From the NCBI GenBank assembly GCA_018105865.1, contig CM030840.1, positions 12,237,794-12,301,793 of the forward strand: DNA of 64,000 nucleotides, written 5' to 3'. The position numbers were made by a program, and so were the translations under genes. Below, piece after piece: positions 23,451 through 35,813 of this stretch; position 1 is the first letter of the stretch; every line of letters starts with the position of its first letter. Below the pieces are notes generated by a model. That model searched no databases. It saw only the letters and a program-made list of their open reading frames with translations, and was not told where the DNA came from. Source of the DNA: Metaphire vulgaris. Taxonomy: Eukaryota > Annelida > Clitellata > Crassiclitellata > Megascolecidae.

Positions 23451-23530
23451 GTCACATGTCCTCCCTCACAGAGTGGAAGCTAAAATGGTCTGTGTAATGT
23501 GTCGCTACAATAAATACCTGACAAAGCAGC

Positions 23531-23718
23531 CAGTGGCGGCTCTAGGATTTGGCAAGTGGGGGGGCCGTTGGGGTGGCAACTTCTAATCATGGGGGCCAAC
23601 CATTTGTTGTTTAATGTATGTAGCATTAAGTATAGGTCCTGACTGGGGGGGCCACTGGGGGGCCAGGCACTCAATAGGGGCACGGGCCCCCCTGCCCCCA
23701 CCGGTGGAGCCGCCACTG
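23531..23718. mobile_element. hAT MITE, CAGTGGCGGCTC family
   Basis: The ends CAGTGGCGGCTC and GAGCCGCCACTG are perfect inverted repeats, with duplication AAAGCAGC (23523-23530, 23719-23726). The interior CAACAAATGGTTGG-type core recurs at 29935, 44945, 56330 and 60826. Confidence 0.93.
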
Positions 23719-24079
23719 AAAGCAGCCACATGCAATGATTATCAAAGCACATACAACAACCAGTTGGTCACAGGAAGACAGGACAGGACAGTGGGGATTG
23801 ACAATGATAGAAAGCACCGGACGGAAAAAGGCTAATTTGCAGGAATTAAGATTTCATCAATGCTATAGAAATTAGGTTCACTACATTACAGTTCATTACC
23901 GGTACACAGAAACTGCACAGCAGATTGATATAAAACTGGAAATATACCATATCAGACATACTCACAAATCCAAAAACAAGTCTAGCCCATAGTATAAATG
24001 GAGGTACCAGTGGGCTAACTTTTTCTCAATTCTGAAGGAAGGGCTGAGTTTGATCCTCTACCCTTTCAAGGGCTGGAAA

Positions 24080-25260
24080 TAGGGTTGTCATATCCCTGTC
24101 TCCAGAATACCGGGCAAAAAGCAAAAAGCAAACATAACAAGATGGACCAGAAAAAAAATTTGTGTTAAATATTTAGTCAAAGCTAATAAATTGTAACTTG
24201 GTGATTTTGCAAGTTCATTCTAAAATTCAAATCCCTTTTCTCAAAAATTTACTTTTTTGGATAGGCCACTCTGGTCCTCAACACCTCAAATAAAATATAT
24301 TGTAAATAAAACAATAACATTTTAAATGTATGTAAACTGTACCATCTACAATAAAGAAATAAAAGAAACTGTTACATGACTTTGTATTTATTTACTGGAT
24401 TTGGCTGCTTTTATTAATATCTTGTTTTTTCAATTGCAATTGTATAATATATACTTAAAAATTGTATCTCACTAATTCTCTTTCATGTAGTTGATAGATT
24501 GAGTGGGCCAATAGCATATGAGCCAATGCAGGCCCTTGAAAGTATACACTGCAGCTGACAATGCTGGTACTTTTAAAAATTAATCTTATTTTGCAATAAC
24601 ACAGGCAAAGCGCATTCCAATCATTTTGCTCTGAAACTCCAATAACAATAGGAATCTCTGTAAACAGCATTTTGCACTACCTAACGGTTAAGCGATTTTG
24701 CCATACTCATAGGATTTTGCAAACGCGTAACAACGGTATGTTCCTGGAAATTTTTAAAAACGATACTTTTCAAGAAATTTCAATATCTATTTCTCTCCTT
24801 TCATCTTATTTGGCAAAATGTGATTAATTCTGCCTAATACATTTGCCATATTTTCATTTGAATTGAGTCAGAGCTTTTGTCTTGCCATTTATACAAAACT
24901 GAGAAGATTTTTTCAACTACAGTAACGTTCGCCAGATGGCCTAATACATTTTTTAAAAATATTGAATGCTATGCTGAAGTGGGCCGCGGTTCTAAAATGT
25001 TTGGAAAACCCTGCTTAAGACTGCATAATGATAGGGTAGACATTTGGGTTTTCCCAAACATATATTATTTATAGGGGAATTAGGCCTATAGTAAAAATGA
25101 TGCATTGTACTAGGCTGGGAGTGTCTTGTCTGCTGAATTTTGGTAACTTGCAAGACAATGCCGGACACATGCATGTCTGTATTAGTCTCAATTTTTTTCA
25201 TCAGACAAATAGGCAAAATACCAGACAGTCCGGTTAAAAACTGAACACCTGGCAATCCCA
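24080..25260. mobile_element. 1.2-kb non-autonomous DNA element, TAGGGTTG family
   Basis: The left end is TAGGGTTGTCATATCCC and the right end GGCAATCCCA, with inner phrases TACCGGGC and ACAGTCCGGTTAAAAAC. The flanks GCTGGAAA and GTTGGAAA match at 7 of 8. It is largely collinear with 44799-47150 and inverted relative to 51263-52323. No transposase frame is intact. Confidence 0.75.
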
Positions 25261-27840
25261 GTTGGAAAATGTGATTTTAGAAAACCTAGGTCTTTTAGGT
25301 TTTTTTAAATCATGGTTTCTGAAATAGTAACATTTTAGGTTTTTAGGTTTGTTGTTGTTTAAGTCAGATAATGAAATAATCTCATCTTTAATGCTTTAAA
25401 AGTCTGTTACCCTCTGCAGACAGCAGAACACATGATATGCAACAACAATACATAGAAGGGTCTATGGATGGTGACATGCCAGATATTAAATTCTACAAAA
25501 AAATTAAAACCAACATTTTATTTATAAAAACTTAGGTTTTTTCCAGGCCTGTCACTTTCCGACTGTTCACACTAAAATCATATAGAACACCAAGTACCCA
25601 CAAGATGCTATGTCACAATAAAGTCTGAAAGTCTTCCAAAGACTTTTTGGATTGTCACCACTATTTTCAGTCTCACGCTTCAAACTACTTAAACAAATCT
25701 TGAACCCAGAAAAAATTTGTGACAGCAACTCAGAATAACGAGCCACTAGCATGTTCCAGACTCGGCTCGCTTTCAATGACGATGCAGAAAAGCAGAAGAC
25801 ATTCTTGCCAAGCAAGCAGATGGCAATCTAAAACATTCCCAGTTGCTCAACGCAAAGGAATCAGTAAACTGATTCATCATCAAACGCGAATGCGGCTGAC
25901 AGAAAAGTAATTTTGATTCTGAATGCATGAAAGCAGCGGCAGCAGCGGCGATGTTCTTTGCAGCGGGTTAATTCAACTTCATTTTCGAGGAACTGCCTGC
26001 CTACTGAGCCGTGATGCGTTCCCGGGAAAACTTCGCTCGCTAGGCACTTGGTCATCTAATTAGGACACGACTCATCAAGCCTTTGCACAACGAACGCCAT
26101 ATTTCAGCGCTAGTGGTCATCTTTCAAGATGACCAACAACAGCTCACACCAACTCATCATCCAACCCTCTGATAGGAACCGCAGATTAGGACGGCACATT
26201 GATTTCTTGGGTCTGTTGCTTTCATCGATCAAGAACGGAATTCCGTTGCAAAGTCCGAGCGACTGCGTCGCAGTGTTGCCACAACGGGCTTTCAAAATCG
26301 GTCATGCTGTACGAAGTAAAAAACTCAGAGCCGACAAGCAGCAAGATTGCTGTGCGCATGATTAATGGCAAGTGATACAATTTCTGGCAGAAAGATTCAG
26401 ATGACGCGGATAGAAAAAAACAGCTGTTGTCCCGTTGACAATGTACCGAAACCAGCACAGTTCCAATAAACGCTTCCTTCTTCCTAAACTAAACGATCTA
26501 TTTCAGGAGTTACAGTTACTGTAAGCACAGACTCAGTTATATATTTAAAAGCATAGGATTTGCAGAGGGGTCAGTTTCAGTAGTGCAGCCACAAATTTAA
26601 CCAATACATGTCCAAGGTTCATGTAGCACTAGAATCAGCCCAACAACAAGCAGTGGCCAGAACACATTCAAGATAACCGGTCAGACATTTGGCAATCCTA
26701 AATTCATCGTCACCATGGATCTCACGACGAGGGACCATTTTGCATTGTACAAGGTCATAAAGCAGATTCAAAGTCTGACTGAAAGAGACCGATCATAAGG
26801 GAATTATTTAGTTGGCTTCGGAATTGGTCGATATCTAGATTGAATGGCTATGCTCTGCAATAGATGTCTGGTAGCCCTCTTTGCGTGATACATTATCGCA
26901 TTATCATGCTTCAGGAAACAGTCTGCTGTACATTATTCGACCCATTTCAAAGTGATTTTGCAGTGAATTTATGGATGGCTTAGGTAAAAAAAAAAGTATC
27001 TCGTGATCAACTGGTTCCGTGATCAACGGGTTCCATGCATCAACCAATGTCCTGAAGACAATCAGATTGGCATTAAGTCTAAGACTTTTTCGTGGACAAA
27101 CAAGATAAAAGCGTATTTTTGGTTCATAATTATCATCTTGAAGTGAGGCCGATTGCCACACAGTTTCTCTCGTTATTTCAGCTCATTCGTACACAGAATT
27201 CTCCGTATTTCACTTCTTAAAGACCGCCAGTGCATCTACTTTGCCAATAATACTCCTCTGAAGACTCAATCCTCTCTAGATAAACAATAAATCCTCTCCA
27301 ATTTAGTAGACTTATCACATAATTAAGCAGCAAAGAAGAATAAGCAACCACTAACATACCACTCTCAAAACGTTATATAACTGTGATTTTTCTTACTTAC
27401 TTACTTACATAGCATCTATGATTGGCATCTATGATTCCCATATATTGCACATGCCTTTGTGAAAATACAATGGCTGTATTAGTTTATTCATATGGTGGCA
27501 CGACACACACACATCTCAACTAATTTGGTTTTCTATTGTAAATTTTTCTTCTATTGTATCTCAAAAGAAAGTACATGCAATGTAGGAAACCAGAGACGGC
27601 TCCACAGGGGACCCATGCCCCCTATTAAATTCCTGCCCCCCATCATCGAGGGTGATATTCTTCCTGTATGTACTGATTTCTGAAAAATAGAACTCTTCTC
27701 TTCATTTTTGTATTTTTACCTTCATATATAAACCCCTTCATTTGAATGTTATAATGCTAATCTCTTATCAATGTTAACATTCTCCTGTTTTTGTGTAACA
27801 TTACATAAACAATTATTGAAGTTCCCCTTGATCCTTGACC
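25261..27840. other. no gene recognised
   Basis: The region is moderately complex, with several 60-90-codon frames at 25567-26460 but none with a recognisable motif or splice context. It lies inside the 27-kb dystrophin intron. A MITE scrap (GACGGCTCCACAGGGGACCC) is at 27596. Confidence 0.45.
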
Positions 27841-27844
27841 ATAT

Positions 27845-29680
27845 GCGGACCAACTTGACCAACTGAATGCGGATTTATCGTTTACTGCAAATCAGTTCGT
27901 GGATTATTTGATATCTAAAGTTCGTCGTGTGAGGGATGCTACAGCTGGGTCGCAGCCGCCAGAGTTTACAACCACAGATGTTTGTCTACAGGACTTTGAC
28001 GGTTACGTTGGATGTTCTTCGACGCGTCATCCTCTCTATGCCTATAAAACCTGTGAACTCGATCCGATTCCGACTTTTATTGTGCATGACTATATTGATT
28101 GTTTCTTGCCTTTTAACGTTACTCTGCAATAGGTCTCTTAAAGAAGGCTGCCTACCTGCATCGCAAAACTGGCAATAGTTAAGCCTAGGCTTAAGCAAAC
28201 TGGCCTTGATGAGTCTGAAATGTCAAGTTATCGCCCTATCTCAAACCTCAGTTTCTTATCTAAGGTCCTTGAGAAGGTTGTCACTCTTCAGCTGCTTCCA
28301 TATCTTGAGGCTAATGATTTGCTGCCGAAATACCAGTCTGGTTTCCGTGCCTCACACTCCACTGAAACGCTTCTCTTGCATCTTCTCTCAGATCTCTATA
28401 GGGCCATCGATCGGTCAGAAGTCACTCTTCTTGCCCTATTTGATGTCAGTGCTGCTTTCACACTGTTGACCATGATATTCTTCTACAGCGCCTCTCTGTC
28501 TCATTTGGTGTCTCTGGTCTTCCTCTGGCCTGGTTAAAATCCTATCTCTCTGAACGCCGCATGATTGCATCACTTGGTTCTTCCTACTCCCGTGAAGTGC
28601 CAGTCACTTGTGGAGTCCTCAGGGTTCGGTTCTTGGGCCGCTTCTGTATATACTTTATACTGCTGATGTTGCACGCTTGTTTGCACCATATAATTTTAAA
28701 AACATATGTACGCTGATGATATTCAGGTCTATTCACATTCCAGCCCCACTAATGCGCTGCAGATCACTCGTGAATTTGTTGAAGCCTCTGACTTACTTCA
28801 TTCATGGATGCACTCAAATCGTCTTTTACTTAATCCAGCTAAAACTCAGCTCATCTGGTTTGGTACTAAGGTCAGCTCTTAAAAATTGATCATATGTCTG
28901 TGCAGGCTGCCTTCCCCGGCCTCTCTTTTCTCCTCTGTCCGTGATCTTGGTATAATTCTTGACTCTGAGTTAACCTTTATGGATCACATTAACTCACTTT
29001 GTCGCAGTTGCTTATATCATCTCCGCCAGCTTAGAGTGATTCGACGTACACTAGACATGCCATCTGCTTCTACTTTGATTCATGCATTTATTTGCTCAAG
29101 GCTTGACTACTGTGGTTCACTTTTTGCTGGTCTTCCATCGGTGCGACTTGATAAACTCCAGATGGTTCTTCGTTCAGCAGCCAGGGTGATTGCTGGTGTC
29201 ACAAGACGTGATCACATTAGTGATTATATGACGTCTATTTTACACTGGCTGCCTTATCCTGCTTGAGTTGAGTTTCGTATGTTGAGAGTGGTTGCACTCT
29301 CTCTTTATGGTGCCACTCCATCTTACCTTTCAGAGCTACTCCATCCCCTTAGCTCTATCCCTGGTCGGCCATGTCTTCGGTCCACAACCAATGGTCTTCT
29401 CAGTGTGCCCCAAGCACGAACTTCCATGTTCCTGAAGCGAGGTTTTGAATCAGTTGGCCCTATCCTTTGAATGCTCTTGACGCCAGTATGCGGGCTTAGC
29501 AACTCCTAATTCTATGGCCCTCTTTTGAAACGACTTAAAACTTATCTCTTTGTTAATATACAGTAATTTGCTGTGGAAGCTTTCTGAGTGATCTTTCAGA
29601 AGAGGCGCTATACAAATATCTTGTTACATTACATTACATTACATTACATTACATTACATTACATTACATTACATTACATA
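27845..29680 (+). pseudogene. 5'-truncated CR1/L2-like LINE with (ACATT)n tail
   Basis: This is the longest retroelement here. The frames shift several times (about 28130, 28480, 28620, 28705, 28880 and 29265). Successive fragments carry SYRPISNLSFLSKVLEKVV, then YQSGFRASHSTET, then LFDVSAAF, then GSVLGPLLYILYT, then a Y-A-D-D box in a shifted frame (near 28708, TACGCTGATGAT), then SRLDYCGSLFAGLP. It lacks the endonuclease. The 3' end reads GAGGCGCTATACAAATATC and then (TTACA)n to 29679. An inverted 3'-end copy is at 34990-35176. It could belong to the CR1, L2 or a related clade; it is non-functional. Confidence 0.85.
29624..29679. repeat. (ACATT)n LINE tail
   Basis: Eleven pentamers, directly abutting the LINE 3' end at 27845-29680. 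Confidence 0.95.
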
Positions 29681-29929
29681 TGCATAATAGTGATTACGTT
29701 ATACTGTGACATTCTAGATTAACCAACTATCGGGATTCCAGGATCCCTTAGGTTAATCTTGTTTGTTTCCTTATGCTCATGGTAATGTCAATTGTTTTTA
29801 TTTACTGTGAACATGTAATGTCCTTTTTCAGTTTTCCACCTTAATTAAGTATTATATATATATATATATGTTTATAATCGAATTGATGATTACTGTATGC
29901 TTTTGGAAATAAATAAACTCATTCATTCT

Positions 29930-30000
29930 TATAGTTGGCCCATGTCTAGAAGTTGCCACCCCAGCGGCCCCCCACCTGCCAAATTCTGGAGCCGCCACTG
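29930..30000. mobile_element. half of a CAGTGGCGGCTC-family MITE
   Basis: Only the right half remains (AGAAGTTGCCACCCCAGCGG ... GAGCCGCCACTG). Confidence 0.7.
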
Positions 30001-30346
30001 TAGACAAACCTTTAAGAAGTCACACATTCCCTGTTTACAAGCTGGATGTCTGGATATAAGAGCAGTACATAACGTAATACTCATGCTCAACAGTAGCAAA
30101 TATGTTCCATTGCATAGAAGGTACATACTCCTGAAAACATTCTGGCAAAGCCCTCACTCCAATGTTCCACGCAATATCTGTTTTAAGCATGCAATTAGCA
30201 ACAGCATAGGTCACAGTACGGGTAATGATGAACTTACAAAGACTATTACCCTCAAAACAATTGAGGCATTCCAATGAATTCCTCTTGAAGCAAAACATTT
30301 TTATATTTCACACTGCTCATTAGAATCCATGGCAGGATTATAATAA

Positions 30347-30623
30347 AGGTACACTCCATAGGCTCAGCGCCCGTACGGAGAACCGAAGGGTTAGCGCCCT
30401 TCGGTTTTATGTAGCAATGTCTGAATGAGGGCGGATTGCCAGCCTTTCCCTCGCCGCCTTTCCTTATACCGAGTTAACACCCAATGTACTCATTCACATC
30501 TTAGTCGACTGGGGGCGCTTGGGACAGAAACAACCGAAAAGTTTCTGCCACGGCCGGGAGTTGAACCACGTACCTCAAGATTGGCAGACCAGTGCGCTAA
30601 CCACTGCTCCATATATCCGTGCA
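30347..30623 (-). mobile_element. tRNA-derived SINE with target-site duplication
   Basis: Minus-strand insertion flanked by 14-bp direct repeats CAGGATTATAATAA (30333-30346, 30624-30637). The 5' head has an A box (TGGAGCAGTGGTTAGCGC) and a B box (GGTTCAACTCC), so pol III transcription is expected. The body has a CAGAAAC/GTTTCTG hairpin and, near the 3' end, a 10-bp-stem hairpin AACCGAAGGG/CCCTTCGGTT at 30381-30406. It is distinct from the SINE at 58.2 kb. Confidence 0.9.
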
Positions 30624-31085
30624 CAGGATTATAATAATAGAAATAAATAACATATAACAACCTGAATGAATTAATAAATGCAAACAATTAGAACATAACC
30701 ATAACTGGTTCTGCTATGTCACACAAACATGTACATTGTACATGTACATGTCTATCACCACGTAGGGAACTATTAATTGGACAGTAACATTACTTTCTGC
30801 TTTAGCATGAAGTCTGTGACAATCCGAACAGTGCTTTGTTGACTGAACAAACACAGAACAGAAGAATGAAGAAGAACAATTTGAACAGGAAGCATGTAAA
30901 AGACAGCAAAATTTGTTGCAAGAGAGTAAGCAAGCAGACTTTGCAACATGGTTGCCTCAACAGCAATCGTGGACATAGTTCTCAAGACCGTGAAAAACAA
31001 TATTGCAAAAACAGGATGCCACGTCAGGATGCTACATTGCTGTTGTGTATATTATTTATTCAATGCCTAGTGCTGATTATACTTA

Positions 31086-31630
31086 CCGTATTATCTTGGG
31101 TATAATGCACACCTATATATAATATGCACCCATAGTTTCTAGAGTTATCATAATGTAAAAATGTTAATACCTATGTATAATATGCACCAAAAATTTCCTA
31201 TGAGAATCTCTATTAATTAACCTGGATAATCACAATTGTCTTTCAAATTCTGCTTAAAATTGGAAGAGTAGACAGTTTCCTCCGCCGCCGGCCGTCATTA
31301 TGCCACAAAACAATAAGCCTACATCATTTTTTAGCTATCAATGACAGAATGTCTATTGAGTAACCTAAACAATCACAATTTACTGGCAAATTCTCTTTGA
31401 AAATTGATGTGCAAACACAGTTTTTCTCCACCACCAACCGCATAGGTAAAACCCTGTATAACATGTGTGTTATATGCATAAAATATGACTAAATTAAAAT
31501 TATGGATGTTATGTACATAAAATTGTATGTACATAAAATTTAATTCTATGTATAATACGCACCCACAGTCCCACACCTTGTACCAATTTTTTGAAGGAAG
31601 AAAGTGCATCTTATATGCGAGATAATACGG
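31086..31630. mobile_element. TA-flanked DNA element, CCGTATTATC ends
   Basis: The ends CCGTATTATCTTGGGTATAA and GCGAGATAATACGG are inverted, flanked by TA. The interior repeats the word TATAATATGCACC at several places on one side and TATAATACGCACCC on the other. Confidence 0.75.
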
Positions 31631-31696
31631 TATATTTAAAGTTATAGCTCTATCAGTCTATCTACTGTATCTCACAGAACACAGTTCAAACATATA

Positions 31697-31771
31697 CAGG
31701 GTGGTGCAAAAAAACCGGACTATATTAAATGCCAAACCCAATGTGACTAGCCGGTTTTTTGCACCACCCTG
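31697..31771. mobile_element. 75-bp palindromic mariner-type MITE
   Basis: CAGGGTGGTGCAAAAAAACC and its inverse GGTTTTTTGCACCACCCTG surround about 36 bp, with TA on both sides. The sister copy is at 36538-36613. Confidence 0.9.
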
Positions 31772-31959
31772 TAAATAAATTTAAATTTAAATTTTTGCAT
31801 AGTTTGGATAAACTGATTGTTCATAATGGTTTTGAAATGACATATACTGGTAGTTGACTATTAAGTGCGTGAATTCTGTACAAGTGCCGAAAACTTGTTT
31901 TCTAAGGACATGCACTCTTTTTTGCAGACATCTGAAACGAAAACACATAAACGTTTTCA

Positions 31960-32548
31960 AGGCCTATGGGAAACATCGTGAGAAAAGCAACACCTTTGGT
32001 TAACCATCTATGGAAGAAGGGGTTCACGGCTGCATCATAGAAGTTTGCAAGAACATCCAGAACAACAGCTCCTCATGCATCTGCAACTCCAGAATTTTAT
32101 TGTGAAGGGCAACCTGCCTTTGTGAATTGAGGAAACTGATTGGTTCAGAGAATTCACAACTACTGCAATCAAGGTCACATCTCACTTGGAAGTTGCTGCC
32201 AAAGCTAAGGAAAAACATTAAAGAACATGAGTCAGTTCGCGTTGCAAAGGCAAGCAGCATTTCATCACCACGGACGTATGGATGTAGGTGCGTGCTCTCT
32301 TACATCACGGTAACTGGTAACACATTTATTGACCGTGAGGGCCAGTCACTCCTCATGGCATTTGAAAGATTTTGTGGTTCACATAGTGCGGACGGCATAC
32401 TGCAGAAGCAATCAATAAATGCCTTCAAAAGTAGACTGCGTGAAAAAGTCAAATGCAGTGCGACAGATAATGCCAGTAACATGCGGAAAGCTTTCTCAGA
32501 TCTGGAAGAATGGGCAATAACAAGCGAAGTGGATATGGATATAGCCAG

Positions 32549-32585
<37 letters not shown>

Positions 32586-32801
32586 CTATGGAATGATCTG
32601 GATTCTACAGAAGTGGATGAAGTTGACTCCATGGTTGAGAGGACATGCCAGAGACTTTCTTGCTTTGCTCACACGATCCAGTTGGCTGTCACAGATGGTT
32701 TGGCTGCTGCAACTTCTGCTCGCCCTGCGACAACTAAAGGGGACGGGGTGGAGGTGGGTGATGGTTGGGTTTCAGCAGTGCGTCGTCCAATGAGAACGTG
32801 A
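31960..32801 (+). pseudogene. ZBED-type hAT transposase remnant
   Basis: The plus-strand frame at 32127-32801 contains SYITVTGNTF, the metal-site-like block CSATDNASNMRKAF, an acidic run, and CFAHTIQLAVTDGL. These match the order TTD.W ... TDNA.NM ... C.AHTLQL of hAT/ZBED transposases. The FITTDVW block is present, but one frame away (about 32255-32275), so the gene is frameshifted. The C-terminal dimerisation domain is absent. A (GAT)n expansion (32554-32583) adds an eleven-Asp tract. It could have mobilised local hAT MITEs, but its own ends are not recognisable. Confidence 0.8.
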
Positions 32802-34100
32802 TTATAGCCGTCCAATGAGAACGCAGACACCGGTACTTCATAACTTACAAACATAGGAAATTATATTATATGATAAAGCTTCCTGTTTTAAATGAGAAAA
32901 TTTTGAGAGATGAGTAACAAATGGTTTCACAGCCCTCTGTTCAAACTACAGTGTGGAAGCACTTCTGCAGAGTGGCATTTGAGAATCAGACCAGTTGAGG
33001 GTTGAAAGAAAAATCCGACCAGTGGGAAGGGAATTTCTAATTGTTTCATTATGCTCAATAAGCTAGTTAAATCAGTCAATTATAGCACGGAATTTCCCCT
33101 TAGCTATGTATAGAGTGGCATAAATCAACAAACAGTGACCCACCAAGAATGTTGAATGACACCATCTGATTGCATTGCAAATTCCCCTCCCCAACATATA
33201 CCACACTGTATTCTGACAACCTGACCTGCAGGATTCGGCATAAGTAGCTTCTGTACAATGATCACGATGAGACGTAGTAGGGACATGCCATAGCAGGTCG
33301 GCACTTGTAACGCAATAAGACCGGACGATCGATGGAACGTCTCAAGGAAGCGTTCACTTTGAATCTGCTCCTCTATTCATTCTCCCCATCACTGCACGTG
33401 GCTTCTGATTTGGCCACTCTCTGATTCAATTACCCTAAAAGTGACGGCGTAGAAGTCGAAGGGATCGCCAACGGCCGAATGCTACCGCCGTGTCGTAAGG
33501 GCCAGGCTCGTAAATACGTAGCGACGGCAATGGGTCAATAACATGTTACATTAGAAAGAATTATTAAACAGAAGCCGAACGTGTCACCATGCATGAGCTC
33601 ATCTCTGCTCAGTGCTCATGGACTCCGACAGAACTGAAAAGAATTTTCCCAACGGAAGTATTGGAATATTCGAAGCAAAAGCAACACTGCCATTGATGAC
33701 CGGGTAATTATCATCACTATCATGATGTCTAAGAATTTGCACTGAAACCAAGTCAGATTAGAAAACATGTCATATCAGGACTGTTGAGGAACAATGCAGA
33801 ATTACATAATTCACACTAGCTAACTAGAGACCACCTTCAAGAGCACCATTTTAGTAATGCAACCGAAAATCAATTGACGGTTGCACTGAAATAGAATCTT
33901 AATCATAAAAAAACTCATCTAGATAACTTTTCGTCCATAGCCTGTCTTGCTGTCTTCCACTATCTGATATCTGGATTGACTAGTTATTTTATGGTTAAGA
34001 TTTGGAGTACCATCGATTATGACCAAGGTGAAATCCAGTGCATTATTATGATTATGTTAAATAAATATGTTTTAAAAGTAAAGTCAAGAGCGCTTTAGTG
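32802..34100. other. no gene recognised
   Basis: Nothing convincing was seen. One word of over 20 bases, starting GAATGACACCATCTGATTGC (33153), recurs at 35238. Confidence 0.45.
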
Positions 34101-34109
34101 TCCCTAATG

Positions 34110-34660
34110 GACATGTTAAATAAATGTTTTACCCTAGTGAAGAGTCAGGTCCGTCCGGCAGTGAGTTCCAAAGCAAAGGTTGCCCTCGAAACAGACCAAT
34201 TCCCAAATTTTGCTGTCATAGACAGGGGTGGAACCACCAATTGAGAACGGCTGCTTGATCGAAGCTGCGAGCGCCGATCAGACGACTTGGTCTTACAGAC
34301 AAGAGCCGTTATGTACTCGGGGCAGAAAGGGTCATTTAACGTCCTAAATGTAAACCAGCAACGTTTAAAGGCTATATGCTCCGGAATCCGGACCCAGTGA
34401 AGTTTGTCTCATAATAGCGGTGGCACATGCTCATTCCACCTAGCGCCGAAGATCAGACGTGCTGAAACATTTAGCACCATCTGAAGATGGTTTAGCTGGC
34501 TGACAGGAAGTCCGAGTAAGATACTGTTACAATAATCCACACGTGATAGAATGAAGGATAGAACCAGTTTAATCACGTCCGGTAATGGCAGGTAGCGACG
34601 AATCTCCCGGATCCTGTGTAACTGATAGTAACAGGTGTGAGTCACATCATTATGATTATG
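34110..34660 (-). pseudogene. CR1-like LINE C-terminal half
   Basis: Minus-strand frames give CYYQLHRIREIRRYLP, then LSRVDYCNSILLGLP, then LNVSARLIFG, and finally NWSVSRATFALEL. This is the conserved C-terminal region of CR1/Jockey-type reverse transcriptases, with one stop and no active site. Confidence 0.85.
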
Positions 34661-34676
34661 ATTATGATCATGATTG

Positions 34677-34678
<2 letters not shown>

Positions 34679-34708
<30 letters not shown>

Positions 34709-34709
34709 C
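34679..34709. repeat. (TTA)n microsatellite
   Basis: Follows a GATTAT/GATCAT run at the 5' end of the minus-strand LINE piece. Confidence 0.85.
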
Positions 34710-34799
34710 CCATTGTCAGATCCCCATTGTCAGTCTGCACATTGTAATATTATCACAGTATTGCATCATAGTTACTATAAATTAAAATATAAAATTACT

Positions 34800-34960
34800 A
34801 ACCATGGCAACCAACTTCGAGTCATTCTTATCGAACCTTAAAATGCATTTATTTCGTATATCATATGACTGCCTTTTGTAAAACGCTCTTGCCTTTGGCC
34901 TTGGCCATGCTATAGCGCTTCATAAATTATCAAGTAGAATAGAATAAAATAAAAATAATG
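34800..34960 (+). pseudogene. LINE 3' end
   Basis: The frame FESFLSNLKMHLFRISY is followed by the common 3' UTR phrase CTTTGGCCTTGGCCATGCTA and GCGCTTCATAAATTAT. Confidence 0.7.
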
Positions 34961-34989
34961 CAATCAAGCAGCAAAGCTTGTAGATGATA

Positions 34990-35176
34990 TTGTAATGTTA
35001 TGTAACAAAATATTAGTATAGCGCCTCTTCTGAAGAATCACTCAGAAGCGCTCCCACAGCAAATTACTGTATATTGACAAAGAGATAAGTTTTAAGTCGT
35101 TTCTAAAGAGGGCCATAGAATTAGGAGTTGCTAAGCCACGCATACTGGTGTCAAGAGCATTCCAAAGGATAGGGCC
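34990..35176 (-). mobile_element. 3' end of the (ACATT)n LINE, inverted
   Basis: Inverse of 29456-29620: shared words include GCGCCTCTTCTGAA, AGCAAATTACTGTATATT and GGGCCATAGAATTAGGAGTT. Confidence 0.85.
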
Positions 35177-35662
35177 AAACTGTGATGATAACCATTGGAC
35201 TGCTGTCTACAATACAACACATAAAGGCTCTGGAATTGAATGACACCATCTGATTGCATTGCAAATTCACCATCAACCTTTAGGTAGGGTAAAGGAAACC
35301 CGGTCTGGGTTTCTGTACAGCTGACACCCCAAGCATATGAACGGGACGCAAAGGCATAGAAGATGATGAGTAAACTTGAGGAGTAAACATCATGCAAACC
35401 ATAAAAACGACTCAAGACTTCCACACCCATCAATGAAAAATGTCTGAAACTTCCATATGTGGGGTGTGCGCAATCCCCAATCCCCAACTGTGCATGCGTC
35501 AAGCTGAGGTGCAGTCTCAATCAGTCATGTCATAAGGCATCGATTTTCAAGGCAATGAATGCTTAGGTACATGCAATAGCATCAATAAGCCGATTCAATT
35601 ACCGGTAGTCAAAACATAAAATTTTACGTTCTAGGAAATACAACGACCAAACACCACACAAT

Positions 35663-35813
35663 CATGGATATTTTTACACCACCCTAATACCCCTCCGCCA
35701 ACACACAATTTGATAGATATTTTAATGTGACAATGGATGCCCAAAATGCACTAATTAGCTCCCTAAATTTGAGGTCGACACCCCCCAAATTCACAATCCT
35801 AGAAATATCCCTG
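35663..35813. mobile_element. hAT MITE, CAGGGATATTTTT family
   Basis: The ends are CATGGATATTTTTACACC and GAAATATCCCTG, with perfect duplication CACACAAT (35655-35662, 35814-35821). An 80-bp sister is at 61533-61612. Confidence 0.88.

Noticed and set aside
30500..30623. tRNA gene on the minus strand
   Set aside because: It has A and B boxes, but lies at the head of a SINE with a 14-bp target duplication and no proper acceptor stem.
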